Both the position numbers and the translations under genes were made by a program. From an uncultured Muribaculaceae bacterium (lineage in GTDB: Bacteria; Bacteroidota; Bacteroidia; Bacteroidales; Muribaculaceae): a DNA stretch of 64,000 bases. The first letter of the stretch is position 1; the number at the start of each line of letters is the position of its first letter. The notes below the pieces were generated by a model, which saw only the letters and a program-made list of their open reading frames with translations, had not been told where the DNA came from and did not search any database. Shown one piece after another: positions 63,153-64,000 of this stretch. Location: the NCBI GenBank assembly GCA_910579845.1, contig CAJTWL010000005.1, positions 62,001 to 126,000 on the forward strand, written 5' to 3'.

Positions 63153-64000
63153 CTATCTCTTTCCCAATCGTATACGGAGTTCACTCGGAGTCTCGCCGTA
63201 AGCCTCTCTGTAACACTTCGAGAAATATGCCGGAGTTGAAAAACCGACAGCATACCCTATTTCACTTATGGATTTGTCTGTAGCGGTTAAAAGATGACGT
63301 GCTCTTTTGAGACGCATATTGCGCAAAAGTTCTACCGGAGAATAATTGGTAAGAGCCTTTATCTTTCTATAAAACTGAGATCTGCCAAGTCCCATCTCGG
63401 AAGCGAGTTGATCAACATTAAGATCGGGGTTACCCATCTCTTTCTCCACCAGAGATACAAAACGGTTATAGAACTCATCCTCCACATCATTGCTTCCCTT
63501 GGGACGTTCTGTCTCTCTCACCGCCACAGTTTTTTTGAGATCACCCTCGTCACACAGATGCCTGCCACCTTCCCAAAGACTACGCACAATCCTGCGGTTG
63601 GCTATAAGACTTGCGATTCTTGACCTCAACACAGTCACATCAAACGGTTTGGACAGATATCCGTCCGCGCCACTGTCATAGCCGGCCACCCGCTGTTCGT
63701 CAGCAGAACATGCGGTAAGCATGAGCACCGGAATATGAGAGGTCGATATCTCCCCTTTCAAATGCCTGCAACACTCCATTCCATCCATTCCCGGCATCAT
63801 AACATCACACAAAATAACATCAGGAGTGTATCTGGACGCAAGATGCAATCCTTTTTTCGCATCGGATGCCGTTATTACATTATATTCCGAACCGAGCACT
63901 GTACGGAGAAGCACAAGGATATCGTCATTATCATCTATTACGAGGAGAAGAGGTCGGTTATCGGCAAATTCTATTGCAGATTCATCCACCATACCCAACT
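63153..64000 (-). CDS. Hybrid two-component system regulator, C-terminal receiver and AraC domain (partial)
   Basis: The visible 282 residues are the end of a gene entering from the right edge; the apparent TTG start at 63998 is an artefact. A receiver domain (~18-130) has VIDDNDD, the phosphorylated Asp in VILCDVMMPGMDG and Lys in GYLSKPFD. An AraC-type double helix-turn-helix follows (~180-281) with LNVDQLASEMGLGRSQFYRKIKAL and ISEIGYAVGFSTPAYFSKCYRE. Upstream parts would be the periplasmic sensor and histidine kinase, out of view. It probably activates the adjacent susC promoter when a glycan breakdown product binds the sensor. Confidence 0.92.
   Translation of the reverse strand, partial: LGMVDESAIEFADNRPLLLVIDDNDDILVLLRTVLGSEYNVITASDAKKGLHLASRYTPDVILCDVMMPGMDGMECCRHLKGEISTSHIPVLMLTACSADEQRVAGYDSGADGYLSKPFDVTVLRSRIASLIANRRIVRSLWEGGRHLCDEGDLKKTVAVRETERPKGSNDVEDEFYNRFVSLVEKEMGNPDLNVDQLASEMGLGRSQFYRKIKALTNYSPVELLRNMRLKRARHLLTATDKSISEIGYAVGFSTPAYFSKCYREAYGETPSELRIRLGKR

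Overview
The window looks like chromosome from a gut-type member of the Bacteroidales (Bacteroidota). The support is a SusC/SusD polysaccharide utilization locus with a hybrid two-component regulator, many outer-membrane barrels and lipoproteins, TamL, BspA-like leucine-rich repeats, C-terminal tails resembling secretion tails, A-rich translation starts without clear Shine-Dalgarno sites, and several upstream matches to the Bacteroidota -7 element TAnnTTTG. A Muribaculaceae-like or Prevotella-like host is my guess from gene style only; no rRNA or tRNA gene was seen. 

Layout. 1-2580: end of a dcuB-type C4-dicarboxylate carrier, periplasmic asparaginase II and a porin, forming an asparagine/aspartate/fumarate module. 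2754-7162: a propeller-histidine phosphatase fusion, then a convergent outer-membrane barrel. 7293-14543 (minus): nhaA, lepA, a secreted six-hairpin glycosidase and class I fumarase. 14892-25017 (plus): an unusual split cell-wall amidase, a glycosyltransferase, a DUF4922 protein, an AmpG-like permease, TamL and a HAD phosphatase. 24997-31805: a LacI regulator divergent from a GDPD, FAD oxidoreductase, Ser-type sulfatase, acyl-ACP thioesterase and Crp-like set. 31814-34268 (minus): PagL-like deacylase, a lipoprotein and Tpx. 34626-36839: a three-gene cassette of a GNAT-like protein, an IbrA-like PP-loop protein and an IbrB-like ParB/Srx protein. 36990-41519 (minus): glutamate dehydrogenase, glutamate decarboxylase and an OmpA-family protein. 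41737-50297 (plus): degenerate LytM protein, dxr, rseP, RlmI-like methyltransferase, dipeptidyl peptidase III, a short HEAT protein and a CobW GTPase. 50380-53766 (minus): BspA-like protein, an M48-like protein with an altered zinc motif and a small membrane coiled-coil protein. 53865-64000 (minus): a fructan-type utilization locus made of a LamG-GH32-like protein, a DUF4960-type surface glycan-binding lipoprotein, SusD, SusC and the end of the hybrid regulator. 

Most notable. (1) The GNAT/IbrA/IbrB cassette, with translationally coupled genes and a structured leader, is the best candidate for a poorly described system. (2) Two ~195 bp elements with perfect 20-21 bp terminal inverted repeats and similar nested cores sit upstream of susC and of the GH32 gene in the same locus, with cores in opposite orientation; they are candidate invertible switches, structured RNAs or miniature mobile elements. 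(3) Several enzymes have changed catalytic residues: the GH32-like protein has Glu where the nucleophile Asp is expected, the M48 motif reads YECAH, and the LytM domain lacks its zinc ligands. (4) Related intergenic hairpins and short intergenic motifs recur across the window. All functional statements come from reading the sequence and from family knowledge; no database search was run.
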